From contig CAMPJF010000003.1 of assembly GCA_946886725.1 (NCBI GenBank), positions 1 through 20,426 on the forward strand: 20,426 bases of DNA. The letters are read 5' to 3'. Source of the stretch: an uncultured Candidatus Saccharibacteria bacterium (GTDB taxonomy: Bacteria > Patescibacteria > Saccharimonadia > Saccharimonadales > UBA6022). Position 1 is the first letter of the stretch, and each line of letters begins with the position of its first letter. A program made the translations under genes and the position numbers. The notes under the pieces were generated by a model, which saw only the letters and a list, made by a program, of their open reading frames with translations, did no database searches and had not been told where the DNA came from. Shown here piece by piece: positions 14,034-20,426 of this stretch.

Positions 14034-14072
14034 AAGTAAAGCGCCCGCCCCGAAGGAGCAGGCGCTTTACTT
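14034..14072 (-). terminator. Terminator of the 14083 gene
   Basis: A 12-bp perfect stem (14034-14045 with 14061-14072; AAGTAAAGCGCC) has a G+C-rich 15-nt inner region. On the minus strand it ends in TTTACTTTTA. It follows the stop at 14083 by about 10 bases. The stretch 13931-14033 shows no gene. Confidence 0.75.
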
Positions 14073-14082
14073 CGTGACAGGC

Positions 14083-14394
14083 TTATTTAAGATCAGTGCG
14101 ATCAAAATGGTTCGCAGCTTGCTCGATCAAGGCTTTTTGCCGCGCGTCTCGCTCGCTAACTTCACGCCGCTGATCAATACTTTTCAATCGCGCAATAGAG
14201 CCAAGCACAATGTCGGCATTCTGAATATCTCTTGCGGCTGCCTCCTTATCGCATTTCAACCCTTCGGCACACTGCACAACCGCACTAACGTCGAGATGCG
14301 CTACATCTTTGACAAGAGCATTAATCTCCGCATTAGCAAAATTTGCTCGGATAACAATACCCCGCACCTGCTGTTCAAGACTCAGCTGGCTCAT
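14083..14394 (-). CDS. Hypothetical protein, 103 aa
   Basis: The family is not recognised. The sequence is predicted to be nearly all helix, with repeated charged heptad-like runs (LEQQVRGIVIRANFANAEINALVKDV and RLKSIDQRREVSERDARQKALIEQAA in parts), so a coiled-coil or helical bundle is likely. Two cysteines (CAEGLKC) are six residues apart. No signal peptide or membrane segment. GAGG lies 9 bases before the ATG at 14394, and the gene ends at its own terminator. It is separated from the CAP-protein gene by the palindrome at 14441-14478, which may lie in its promoter. Confidence 0.75.
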   Translation of the reverse strand: MSQLSLEQQVRGIVIRANFANAEINALVKDVAHLDVSAVVQCAEGLKCDKEAAARDIQNADIVLGSIARLKSIDQRREVSERDARQKALIEQAANHFDRTDLK

Positions 14395-14440
14395 CTAAAA
14401 ACCTCGCTTTTGATCATGTACCCGCAAAACCGAATGCTTC

Positions 14441-14478
14441 GCGTTATATATATTTAAACATGTAAATATATATAACGC
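14441..14478. repeat. Perfect 38-bp AT-rich palindrome
   Basis: Arms 14441-14456 (GCGTTATATATATTTA) and 14463-14478 are perfect complements around a 6-bp centre AACATG. It lies 8 bases after the CAP-gene stop and 47 bp upstream of the 14394 start. No T-run follows on either strand, so it is a poor terminator. It is more consistent with an operator, a cruciform-prone site or an RNA 3'-end structure. The arms include TATAAC and TTTACA-like promoter pieces for the 14394 gene. Confidence 0.75.
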
Positions 14479-14485
14479 AATGTGT

Positions 14486-15382
14486 TTAAATCTGTCCGCC
14501 GCCGTATAGCGTAGCTATCACCAAAACTAAGGAGGTTAAGCCCGCAGCCTTATACGCACCGTGATGGATATACCATGATTTCTTAAATGCCTTTGGCAGT
14601 TTATCGCGATATGCATGTGCGGCAAGCGCCACGATGGTCGCCACAATCAACAGCATGACCGACCCAAGCGCCGCCGGTGTCAGTGACTGTATCATCATTC
14701 CCAGTTGCGAGACAAACCCATGCGAGTCGACCGTAGCGAGTGTCGGTACTGTCGACACACCAGCAACCGTAGCGGGCGTCGCCTCGCTTGCATACATCGC
14801 AACCACCAGCGTCACTGGCTTACCTTCAAGCTCACCGCTAGCAACAGCAAAGCCAACCTGATCATAGTCATCACCCAGTACATTCGCGCGATGTTCAGCT
14901 GAATTCATCCATGCGTCCGTGACTGCACGTGCGGATCGAAAATTCTTTGCCAGATTTTCGCCAGCATGCGCGTAATTGTACCCAACATCAGCGAACCACT
15001 TCCATGGCTCGGTACCATCCGGTGCAGTGTGTGCCCAATATTGTTTATCTAACATGTGTCGCGCCTTCAAAAAGGCGGCTTCGTTAAGCTTTTCATTTGC
15101 CGCAAGTGGATCAAGATGACGCTCGGTGCGATATGTATTCATATCACTTAACAGGTCGACGCTACTAATTGATTCTTCTCGGCCTAATACCGATCCAGTC
15201 GTGCCGACATTATACCCTGCCTGTAATCCGACAACTAACAATAACAGGAATGCCAGTCCGTAGCGTCGCGTCGCGTGTGGTCGATATTGATTACCTTTAT
15301 GTGGAACAAGCGCCATTTTTAAATGACGATGCAGCTGCTTTTTTACCACAGTTATTTTTCGATTAGTTTTTTTTGTTTTCAT
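14486..15382 (-). CDS. Membrane-anchored CAP-domain (SCP/PR-1) protein
   Basis: CAP proteins are extracellular alpha-beta-alpha sandwich domains of varied function. This 298-aa protein has a very basic N-terminus with VPHKGNQYRPHATRR (26-40), a first membrane helix (about 42-58), the CAP domain (about 73-200; YWAHTAPDG with H118, HAGENLA with E142, SAEHRANVLG with H164) and two further helices (about 238-256 and 276-294). Three helices leave the CAP domain on the outer face. The usual metal-binding His and Glu residues are present. The ATG at 15382 has no Shine-Dalgarno and lies 8-13 bases after candidate -10 boxes. Downstream is the 38-bp palindrome. It may act in surface or host contact. 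Confidence 0.93.
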   Translation of the reverse strand: MKTKKTNRKITVVKKQLHRHLKMALVPHKGNQYRPHATRRYGLAFLLLLVVGLQAGYNVGTTGSVLGREESISSVDLLSDMNTYRTERHLDPLAANEKLNEAAFLKARHMLDKQYWAHTAPDGTEPWKWFADVGYNYAHAGENLAKNFRSARAVTDAWMNSAEHRANVLGDDYDQVGFAVASGELEGKPVTLVVAMYASEATPATVAGVSTVPTLATVDSHGFVSQLGMMIQSLTPAALGSVMLLIVATIVALAAHAYRDKLPKAFKKSWYIHHGAYKAAGLTSLVLVIATLYGGGQI

Positions 15383-15396
15383 AAATATCGCTTGTG

Positions 15397-15407
15397 CCTA
15401 TAGTATA
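15397..15407 (-). promoter_or_regulatory. CAP-gene promoter -10 region
   Basis: TATACT (15402-15407) and TATAGG (15397-15402) overlap on the minus strand, predicting starts near 15395 or 15390 and a leader of 8-13 nt without a ribosome-binding site. The terminator of the upstream repeat-protein gene ends just beyond. Confidence 0.4.
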
Positions 15408-15417
15408 CCTATTTACT

Positions 15418-15459
15418 ATATAAAAAGCGAGCGGTTGGATGGCCGCTCGCTTTTTATAT
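15418..15459 (-). terminator. Terminator of the Ig-repeat protein gene
   Basis: A perfect 17-bp stem (15418-15434 with 15443-15459; core AAAAAGCGAGCGG) with an 8-nt loop and A/T runs on both sides lies 14 bases after the stop on the minus strand. It could also work on the plus strand. Confidence 0.93.
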
Positions 15460-15472
15460 CAATAGTGCTATG

Positions 15473-18457
15473 TTACATATCTTGACTGCGACGTCGAGCA
15501 ACCGCATACCAGATAGAAGCAGCCGCTGCGACAAGCACCAACCACCAGTACCATGCAAGTCCAAATAAGCCACCAAGCGCGTTATCTGTATCAATCGCTG
15601 CAACCGTACTGTCGCGACTACCCTTTACGCTAGCATCGTCTGCGTTAGTTGACTGTGTACCTAAAACCGCCGTATCGTCAGCCGTTGCTGCGTCATCATT
15701 ACTACCCAGCTGGGCAAAAAAGATATTCGCTGGCGTCTGAAGATTAGCAAGTGGCAGTGCCGAGAAAGTGCTTCCCCTAGTCGACGTATTAGATGTTGTT
15801 GTGCCGCCAGTCTCCTCAGCTGCTGGAGGCGTATCTACTGGTGTCGGAAGGACACCTACAACTATAGGCTGGGGATTAGCTACAATTATATCTATCACCT
15901 TCGTAGATACCGCATCCTTATTGCCAGCTTGATCCTGAGCTTCGAACTGAACTGCGTATACTCCGTTAACGAGTTTGCTGACATTCCAGTCTAATCGATG
16001 CTCTCGGCTGCCATCGTTTTTAGCATCGGTCTTTTCATAGCCATTCGGGCCTTTAATCAAGAAATGCGTGTTCATCGGGTTTGCGTCATTCACGCCACCC
16101 ACCAGCTCGACATTTCCAGCAACTTCATCATTATTACTATGTGAACCCATAGACGCAATTGGTGCAGTTTTATCAACGGTAAAATAAAACTTTTCGGTAT
16201 TGGAAATATTACCCGCCGTATCTACAGCATTATATTTTACATAATACTTTCCGTCTGTAAGTTGGCTTAGATCGACGAAAAACGGACTCTTAGCAGATGA
16301 GCTACCCCTATAGAGAGTATCGTCTGCGTAATAAAGATTCCCCGTTACCGCCTTTACGGCCGTGTTATCGGTTGCGGCAATAGTAACCCCGTTGGGGTTG
16401 TAGCTATTTGCAGCGGGCGCTGCAATTGTCACCACTGGACGTTCGTTATCTAAAATAAAATCCGTGCTCACATGAGACATATTGCCAGCTTTGTCTTTAA
16501 CCGCCAGATGAGCTGTATACTCACCATCTGTAAGTCCTGCAAGATTTACATGTCCGAGCAAGCTATCGTCCGTGCCGGTAAGAGTTTCAGCGAATGCCGT
16601 TTTGAATAACATACCAAACGCCCAAGCTGTTTGACACTGCGGACCGCGAGTACCAACTTCCCGACCACCTACTTTTGTGACATAGCAGTAATAGTAATTA
16701 AAGTTATCGTCTAACGCAGTTCCATACAGGTTTAAGTTATTATTAGATGCTCGTACGCTGATGGGATTTGCGTAGGGATACAAATTTGCCGATGGAGTGG
16801 TTGCATCAATGCTGATATCGTACCCACTAGTCTTTGAATTACCCGCCCTATCATATGCAACTGCCCTTAGTGCATATCGACCATCCGTGAGCTCGCCGAC
16901 CTGGTAGTTAAAAGTGTCGTTAGTGACTGTTGCTAGCTTAAACTCAATTGCGCGACCGGCGAAACTACCATCCTGATTTAGCTTGTTAGCTACAATTTCT
17001 ACGCGATCGATGCCACTTATTGAATCACTGGCCGTGCCACTGATAGTAAACCCGCCACTCGCCAGCATACTGTCACGTATCGGACTTACGATAGATACGA
17101 CCGGTTTGCTATTGTCGATGATAAATTTACGAACAATCGTTCGATTGTTACCTGCCGCATCAGTCGTACCAACCTTCAGATAATAGTTTCCGTCTTCATA
17201 GGCGGTCGTACTGAATGTACAGGTAAAGCGGTGGTACGTACTACCCATAACTGGTCCTGCGGGGCGACACTGCTCTAATAGAGTGTCCTGCAATTCGCTG
17301 TTAGTTTTCGTCTTATAGAGATTAGCAACGGCTGTAGCACCATGACCAATATTATCGCTCATCTCGACATCAATAATTAGGTCATCTTTTATTGCTTGAC
17401 CTTCTTGTGGCGCATCAAAAACTATAACAGGACGAGTTGTGTCGGGAACGATAGGTAATATACTTTCGTACGCTGGCCAACTAGGGGCGCCATGCTGGAA
17501 TATCATGTTCGTCACTGCCTTAGGGCCGTTTTCGTCAGTAATAATGATTTTTACACTAACCGGCAACGTATCGTTAGTCCAATCGGCAGTAGATGCTGGA
17601 GCCCAATATGCCAAGTCCTGGTTTTCGTTGAATGTACCTGCCTGAATTATAAATGGTGCGGTTAATTGTGCGCCACTGTCATTATTATTGATAATATCAA
17701 GCACACCTTGATTGGCGTTTTTTGTAACAATGCTTTTATCGGCACGGGTTAATTGTACAGAAACGGCCGTCACAGTACCAAAGTACTTTGTATTAAAGCC
17801 TACGCTAATACCTTTAAAATTATCGTCGACCGTATTGAAGTTTTCAACGTCCACTTCGGAGGCTGGAGTGACAACAACTGGGGCTGCGCCGTTTGAAACA
17901 CCTCTACTCTGCATAGCGTCTGCAGACCAACTAGATGCCCCGTCCCAAATTCTTGATATAGTACGTGATGCGTTAGATTGAACAGACGCAACCCCATTGA
18001 CGCCGAGGAACTTATTACCATAATTCAATGTGTCCACTATAGACGACCCACTATAGAGAGTGATGATATCTCCGTCTTTGCTGAGATGGTTGTCGAAATC
18101 TACGACGACAAAGCCGCCAGCAGCAATTTCATTAGCGCTAAATTTACCAATCGTCTTAGCTGGATTCTCTAATTCTTTTACGCTGTATCCGACTAAGGAT
18201 ATTGCGACGTCAGTAGGATTATACAGCTCCACCCAGTCGTTATTGTTGGCAAAAGTGTCCGCTTCATTGATCACGATATGATCAGTTACTGTAGATGTTG
18301 CATTGGCAGTTATTGCGTTCGCAACGAACCCGTAAAGCGGCTGTGCCACCAGCACAAACGCCGCAATTAAAAGTGTTATTGTCTTTCCTTTTAACGCAAT
18401 GCGCTGCTGGATTTTTAGCCCCATAGTAGTAAACTCGCTTGTCTCCACACTCCACAT
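15473..18457 (-). CDS. Giant surface protein: lamin-tail domain, five Ig-like repeats, WYWWL membrane tail
   Basis: A 994-aa exported protein. A signal peptide spans about 12-48 (MGLKIQQRIALKGKTITLLI onward, ending VANA). A lamin-tail domain follows at about 57-180 (DHIVINEADTFANNNDWVEL). After a linker domain come five Ig-like repeats (about 340-860), each ending in a D/N-G-x-Y then D-x-A-G-N motif: DGNYYLKVGTTDAAGN (422), DGRYALRAVAYDRAGN (525), 644, 735 and a degenerate one at 831. A Pro/Thr/Ser and Ala/Asp-rich stalk (865-960) leads to LFGLAWYWWLVLVAAAA and a basic tail ARRR. It fits an adhesin projecting from the cell. The start is uncertain: ATG at 18457 or Met12 at 18424, which begins a cleaner signal peptide. 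The tail motif is shared with the upstream gene. Confidence 0.9.
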   Translation of the reverse strand: MWSVETSEFTTMGLKIQQRIALKGKTITLLIAAFVLVAQPLYGFVANAITANATSTVTDHIVINEADTFANNNDWVELYNPTDVAISLVGYSVKELENPAKTIGKFSANEIAAGGFVVVDFDNHLSKDGDIITLYSGSSIVDTLNYGNKFLGVNGVASVQSNASRTISRIWDGASSWSADAMQSRGVSNGAAPVVVTPASEVDVENFNTVDDNFKGISVGFNTKYFGTVTAVSVQLTRADKSIVTKNANQGVLDIINNNDSGAQLTAPFIIQAGTFNENQDLAYWAPASTADWTNDTLPVSVKIIITDENGPKAVTNMIFQHGAPSWPAYESILPIVPDTTRPVIVFDAPQEGQAIKDDLIIDVEMSDNIGHGATAVANLYKTKTNSELQDTLLEQCRPAGPVMGSTYHRFTCTFSTTAYEDGNYYLKVGTTDAAGNNRTIVRKFIIDNSKPVVSIVSPIRDSMLASGGFTISGTASDSISGIDRVEIVANKLNQDGSFAGRAIEFKLATVTNDTFNYQVGELTDGRYALRAVAYDRAGNSKTSGYDISIDATTPSANLYPYANPISVRASNNNLNLYGTALDDNFNYYYCYVTKVGGREVGTRGPQCQTAWAFGMLFKTAFAETLTGTDDSLLGHVNLAGLTDGEYTAHLAVKDKAGNMSHVSTDFILDNERPVVTIAAPAANSYNPNGVTIAATDNTAVKAVTGNLYYADDTLYRGSSSAKSPFFVDLSQLTDGKYYVKYNAVDTAGNISNTEKFYFTVDKTAPIASMGSHSNNDEVAGNVELVGGVNDANPMNTHFLIKGPNGYEKTDAKNDGSREHRLDWNVSKLVNGVYAVQFEAQDQAGNKDAVSTKVIDIIVANPQPIVVGVLPTPVDTPPAAEETGGTTTSNTSTRGSTFSALPLANLQTPANIFFAQLGSNDDAATADDTAVLGTQSTNADDASVKGSRDSTVAAIDTDNALGGLFGLAWYWWLVLVAAAASIWYAVARRRSQDM

Positions 18458-18476
18458 GTGGTGTTATTTTGTGATC

Positions 18477-18482
18477 ACTATA
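18477..18482 (-). promoter_or_regulatory. -10 box of the Ig-repeat protein gene
   Basis: TATAGT on the minus strand predicts a start near 18470, 13 bases before the ATG at 18457 or 46 before the one at 18424. It lies in the 37-bp gap after the small WYWWL gene, so the two may also be co-transcribed. Confidence 0.35.
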
Positions 18483-18494
18483 TCACACTGAGAG

Positions 18495-19082
18495 CTAGCT
18501 GACTATTACATTGTTAGACTTGCGACGAAGATTCCAGTATGTAAACTGCCTAGCTAAATAGTATCCAGCTGCCGGCAGTATCAGCCACCAATACCATGGC
18601 ACATTAAAAAGCTTCCAGCCATGATTGGAAGCTTGCAACATCGAAGATGTTTCGACGACGGCGGGATTAGTGACCGTTGGCGGAATCGCAGATTTGGCTA
18701 ATCGAGAAGATCTGATGTCATTTTCTTGCACAGCGTACGGATCGATCAACGAGAGTTCCTTTATCGGTTCGGTGACGACCATCGTGGTCCTATCAGCTAC
18801 TGCATTTGCTGGAGGTGGGACAAAATTATTCGACGACGGGTTAGTCGTTGAAGCGGCACGAGAATTGTCAGCAGAAGGACCGATCTTTTCCGCGCCATCA
18901 CTCACTACCCTATCCGCAGGCTGATTCAATTTCGTAATCGAGAGTACATTATCAATCACGGGGCCGACGGGTAATGCATAAGAAGGCACGGGAAGCATGG
19001 CTGAAATCAGCAAAGCCCATGACAAGACAGCCGCTCCGGATCGAACCGAAAGTAACGTCGCACTGCTACTGTATCGTTTCAT
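18495..19082 (-). CDS. Small secreted protein with WYWWL C-terminal membrane tail
   Basis: The start at 19082 (MKRYSSSATL) follows a GGGGGTG ribosome-binding site; the GTG at 19103 is rejected because it leaves no such site in front. An N-terminal signal peptide (about 1-36, ending PSYA) is followed by about 110 residues of low-complexity Asn/Ser/Pro/Ala sequence. The C-terminus WKLFNVPWYWWLILPAAGYY (WYWWL at 163-167) ends in a basic tail with LRRKS. It has no recognisable globular domain, so it is likely a spacer or short stalk protein on the surface. The tail matches that of the 994-aa neighbour just downstream. Confidence 0.85.
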   Translation of the reverse strand: MKRYSSSATLLSVRSGAAVLSWALLISAMLPVPSYALPVGPVIDNVLSITKLNQPADRVVSDGAEKIGPSADNSRAASTTNPSSNNFVPPPANAVADRTTMVVTEPIKELSLIDPYAVQENDIRSSRLAKSAIPPTVTNPAVVETSSMLQASNHGWKLFNVPWYWWLILPAAGYYLARQFTYWNLRRKSNNVIVS

Positions 19083-19129
19083 TTCACCCCCACTTTTTAC
19101 CACCGGAATCAGATGGCTCAGTACATTTA

Positions 19130-19138
19130 ATTATACCA
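19130..19138 (-). promoter_or_regulatory. Extended -10 promoter of the surface-protein pair
   Basis: TG-G-TATAAT on the minus strand (TATAAT at 19130-19135) predicts a start near 19123 and a 41-nt leader containing the GGGGGTG site of the gene starting at 19082. Confidence 0.55.
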
Positions 19139-19175
19139 TACCCGCCTAATCACCCTTCGCTAGCCCGTGTTCTAC

Positions 19176-19205
19176 TTATGCTTGCATAAACGTTACTCGT
19201 ATTAT
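19176..19205 (+). promoter_or_regulatory. Candidate promoter and operator palindrome of the 19243 gene
   Basis: TATTAT (19200-19205) is a -10 candidate with a 37-nt distance to the ATG. A perfect palindrome TTATGC-TT-GCATAA (19176-19189) covers the -35 position, where a repressor or activator could bind. The evidence is weak. Confidence 0.3.
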
Positions 19206-19242
19206 TAAATACACACAGAATCACAGAGACGACAGAGTACCC

Positions 19243-20121
19243 ATGGACATTCCCTCCTACACCCCCTACTTACAACAAGAGCGCCATCGTGCGGTAGAGT
19301 CCGTATTAACTTCGAGTGCCGAAACGCTGCAGATTCCAGAGGTTTCGCGGCAGCTTGGTCACTACGCCGCGATACTTACAAAGATCGTCGACCACGCCGT
19401 AATACCTAATATGCGCGATGGTGAGATCATCATGGACGGGCATAGCGCGAATAGCATACCCGTTATTGCGGTACGTATTGGTGAGCGAGTGCTGCGACGA
19501 TCACGGGACCTTGTGTTTAATCCCAGTCAAAAATATGCCATCAATCGACAATATAAATCCGGCATCGCACGCGACATCTTTAAATGCCAGGCACAGTCCT
19601 ACGAGAACGGCCCGGAGTTGCTCCAAGTAGCTCCCCTGAATACCAATTCGGTTCTTGCGCGCGTTCAGGTGAATACTCTGAAAAATGAAAACGGCGCATG
19701 GCCAATGCACCTATATAGTCGTCCACTCGTTCAGTTTAATTTAGATGCTGGTCGTATTTTCAGCCCCGTCGTTGCACTGCACGAGTTTACGCACGTCATG
19801 CAAATGAATCAAAGACCTATCGAGCGCGCCAACAAGAGCATGTTACCTAACGAGTTAGAAGCCTATCATGTGGCAGCCAGGATAGTCCGAGGCTACCAAG
19901 ACGCCGGCAAGCACGATGAGCTCGCCCGTCACACGCAACAAAACGATCAAGATATCGCCCTAGAAGTCGAAGCACTTCGCCATCAACACAATGGATCGAT
20001 TAGTGGCCAGCAGCCATTCAGCTCAAGCCCTGATCTGGTCGAAGATTTAGCGCTGAATAATTTAGCGATTACGACCGCGATTGAAAATCTAATGAACTCC
20101 CGATCCGAAGCTAGGGTTTAG
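19243..20121 (+). CDS. Putative zinc metalloprotease-like protein (HEFTH motif), 292 aa
   Basis: The sequence VALHEFTHVMQ (H180 to H184) is a classic HExxH zinc site; ELEAYHVA at about 204-211 could provide the third glutamate ligand, as in gluzincins. No signal peptide or membrane segment is visible, so it is probably cytoplasmic or secreted by another route. The N-terminal 160 residues show no known domain, with a helical start and a VRIGERVLRRSRDLVF strand/helix. The ATG at 19243 has a poor ribosome-binding site (AGAG). It converges on the 20111 gene, which is also a zincin, and the two overlap by 11 bp. The exact family and activity are not known. Confidence 0.75.
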   Translation: MDIPSYTPYLQQERHRAVESVLTSSAETLQIPEVSRQLGHYAAILTKIVDHAVIPNMRDGEIIMDGHSANSIPVIAVRIGERVLRRSRDLVFNPSQKYAINRQYKSGIARDIFKCQAQSYENGPELLQVAPLNTNSVLARVQVNTLKNENGAWPMHLYSRPLVQFNLDAGRIFSPVVALHEFTHVMQMNQRPIERANKSMLPNELEAYHVAARIVRGYQDAGKHDELARHTQQNDQDIALEVEALRHQHNGSISGQQPFSSSPDLVEDLALNNLAITTAIENLMNSRSEARV

Positions 20122-20426
20122 ATTCTAGCTTGTCGATATGTGAATGATTTAACCCGTAATAGTGCGCGATTTCGTGCCACAAGGTCCGTTTGACCTGTTC
20201 AAAAAGCTCGTCCTCGTTCTCAACGACAGCAAGAATAGAATTTTTAAACATAGTTATCTTATCTGGTAACATACCTGAAAATCCACTACCCCGCTGCGTC
20301 AGTGGAATGCCTTCGTATAATCCCAGCAAAACATGGTGAGGATCAATCTTCATCTTCTCCATTTGCTCGGGCGTCGGAGTATCAGCTTGAACGATCACAA
20401 CATTATCAAGACCTTTAATATACTCC
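20111..20426 (-). CDS. Partial CDS: Zincin_1-type (COG3824) metallopeptidase family protein
   Basis: The reading frame stays open to the window edge; the residues before the GTG at 20398 (EYIKGLDNVV) continue the family pattern, so the true start lies outside. The visible 105 residues contain LLGLYEGIPLTQRG and LPDKITMFKN, both hallmarks of this small zincin-like family, and VKRTLWHEIAHYYGLNHSHIDKL with the H-E-x-x-H site near the C-terminus. Full length in relatives is about 115-130. These proteins are cytoplasmic and their substrate is unknown. It ends inside the last codons of the convergent 19243 gene. Confidence 0.88.
   Translation of the reverse strand, partial: EYIKGLDNVVIVQADTPTPEQMEKMKIDPHHVLLGLYEGIPLTQRGSGFSGMLPDKITMFKNSILAVVENEDELFEQVKRTLWHEIAHYYGLNHSHIDKLESKP

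Noticed and set aside
13987..14457. 156-codon plus-strand frame
   Set aside because: It runs antisense over the better-supported minus gene at 14083-14394, through its terminator and into the palindrome, with no ribosome-binding site.
14441..14478. The palindrome as a dif/Xer recombination site
   Set aside because: The arm-6 bp-arm spacing is suggestive, but arms are 16 bp, perfectly symmetric and do not resemble XerC/XerD half-sites; dif sites are asymmetric.
15473..18457. LPXTG sortase signal on the giant surface protein
   Set aside because: No LPxTG-like pentapeptide precedes the C-terminal helix; the LPLANLQTP stretch at about 901-909 is far from it and does not fit.

Overview
The window looks like a chromosomal segment of a Patescibacteria (CPR) bacterium, most likely Candidatus Saccharibacteria (TM7). 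The reasons are a short EF-Ts (198 aa), an L31 with no zinc cysteines, a PrmC with NLPY in place of NPPY, many short lineage-specific proteins, and a Sec/LCP/CAP surface toolkit next to parAB. UGA is read as stop (for example at 13451-13453) and an RF1 gene is present, which argues against the UGA-recoding relatives (Gracilibacteria, Absconditabacteria/SR1). Taxonomy is inferred from protein style only. No rRNA, tRNA, CRISPR array, transposase, integrase or parS-like site was found by eye.

Layout. (1) 1-2660, minus strand: translation genes rpsB-tsf, then a terminator, then two unrecognised genes (one with a ParB-like DGxHR motif), then the first 16 codons of a gene whose start resembles ribosome recycling factor (frr). 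(2) 2891-5808, plus strand: a small four-cysteine lipoprotein, L31, RF1 (prfA) and the overlapping RF methylase prmC. (3) 5853-9606, minus strand: an envelope cluster of LCP-family ligase, polytopic membrane protein and HtrA protease. It is divergent from lepB (signal peptidase I, plus). (4) 10375-12013, minus: parA-parB. (5) 12105-14394, minus: an unknown acidic protein, L21 (rplU), a block of three overlapping tiny genes and another small gene, separated by hairpins. (6) 14486-19082, minus: surface proteins, namely a membrane CAP-domain protein, a 994-aa lamin-tail/Ig-like repeat protein and a small secreted protein. The last two share a C-terminal LF-x-x-x-WYWWL membrane tail. (7) 19243-20426: two unrelated HExxH zincin-like proteins that converge and overlap by 11 bp.

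How it works together. LepB would release Sec-exported precursors; LCP, HtrA, CAP and the repeat protein form a surface maintenance and attachment set; and rpsB, tsf, rpmE, prfA, prmC and rplU are housekeeping translation genes. Transcription units are short and usually bounded by strong hairpins, several of them bidirectional.

The most interesting signals are: the shared WYWWL anchor; repeated promoter geometry in which the -10 box lies so close to the ATG that the mRNA should be leaderless (90, 3534, 7906, 9712 and 12677 starts); a switch-like pair of mutually exclusive hairpins at 13150-13208; a 38-bp palindrome at 14441-14478; and a structured rpsB leader. All promoter, terminator and domain calls were made by eye.
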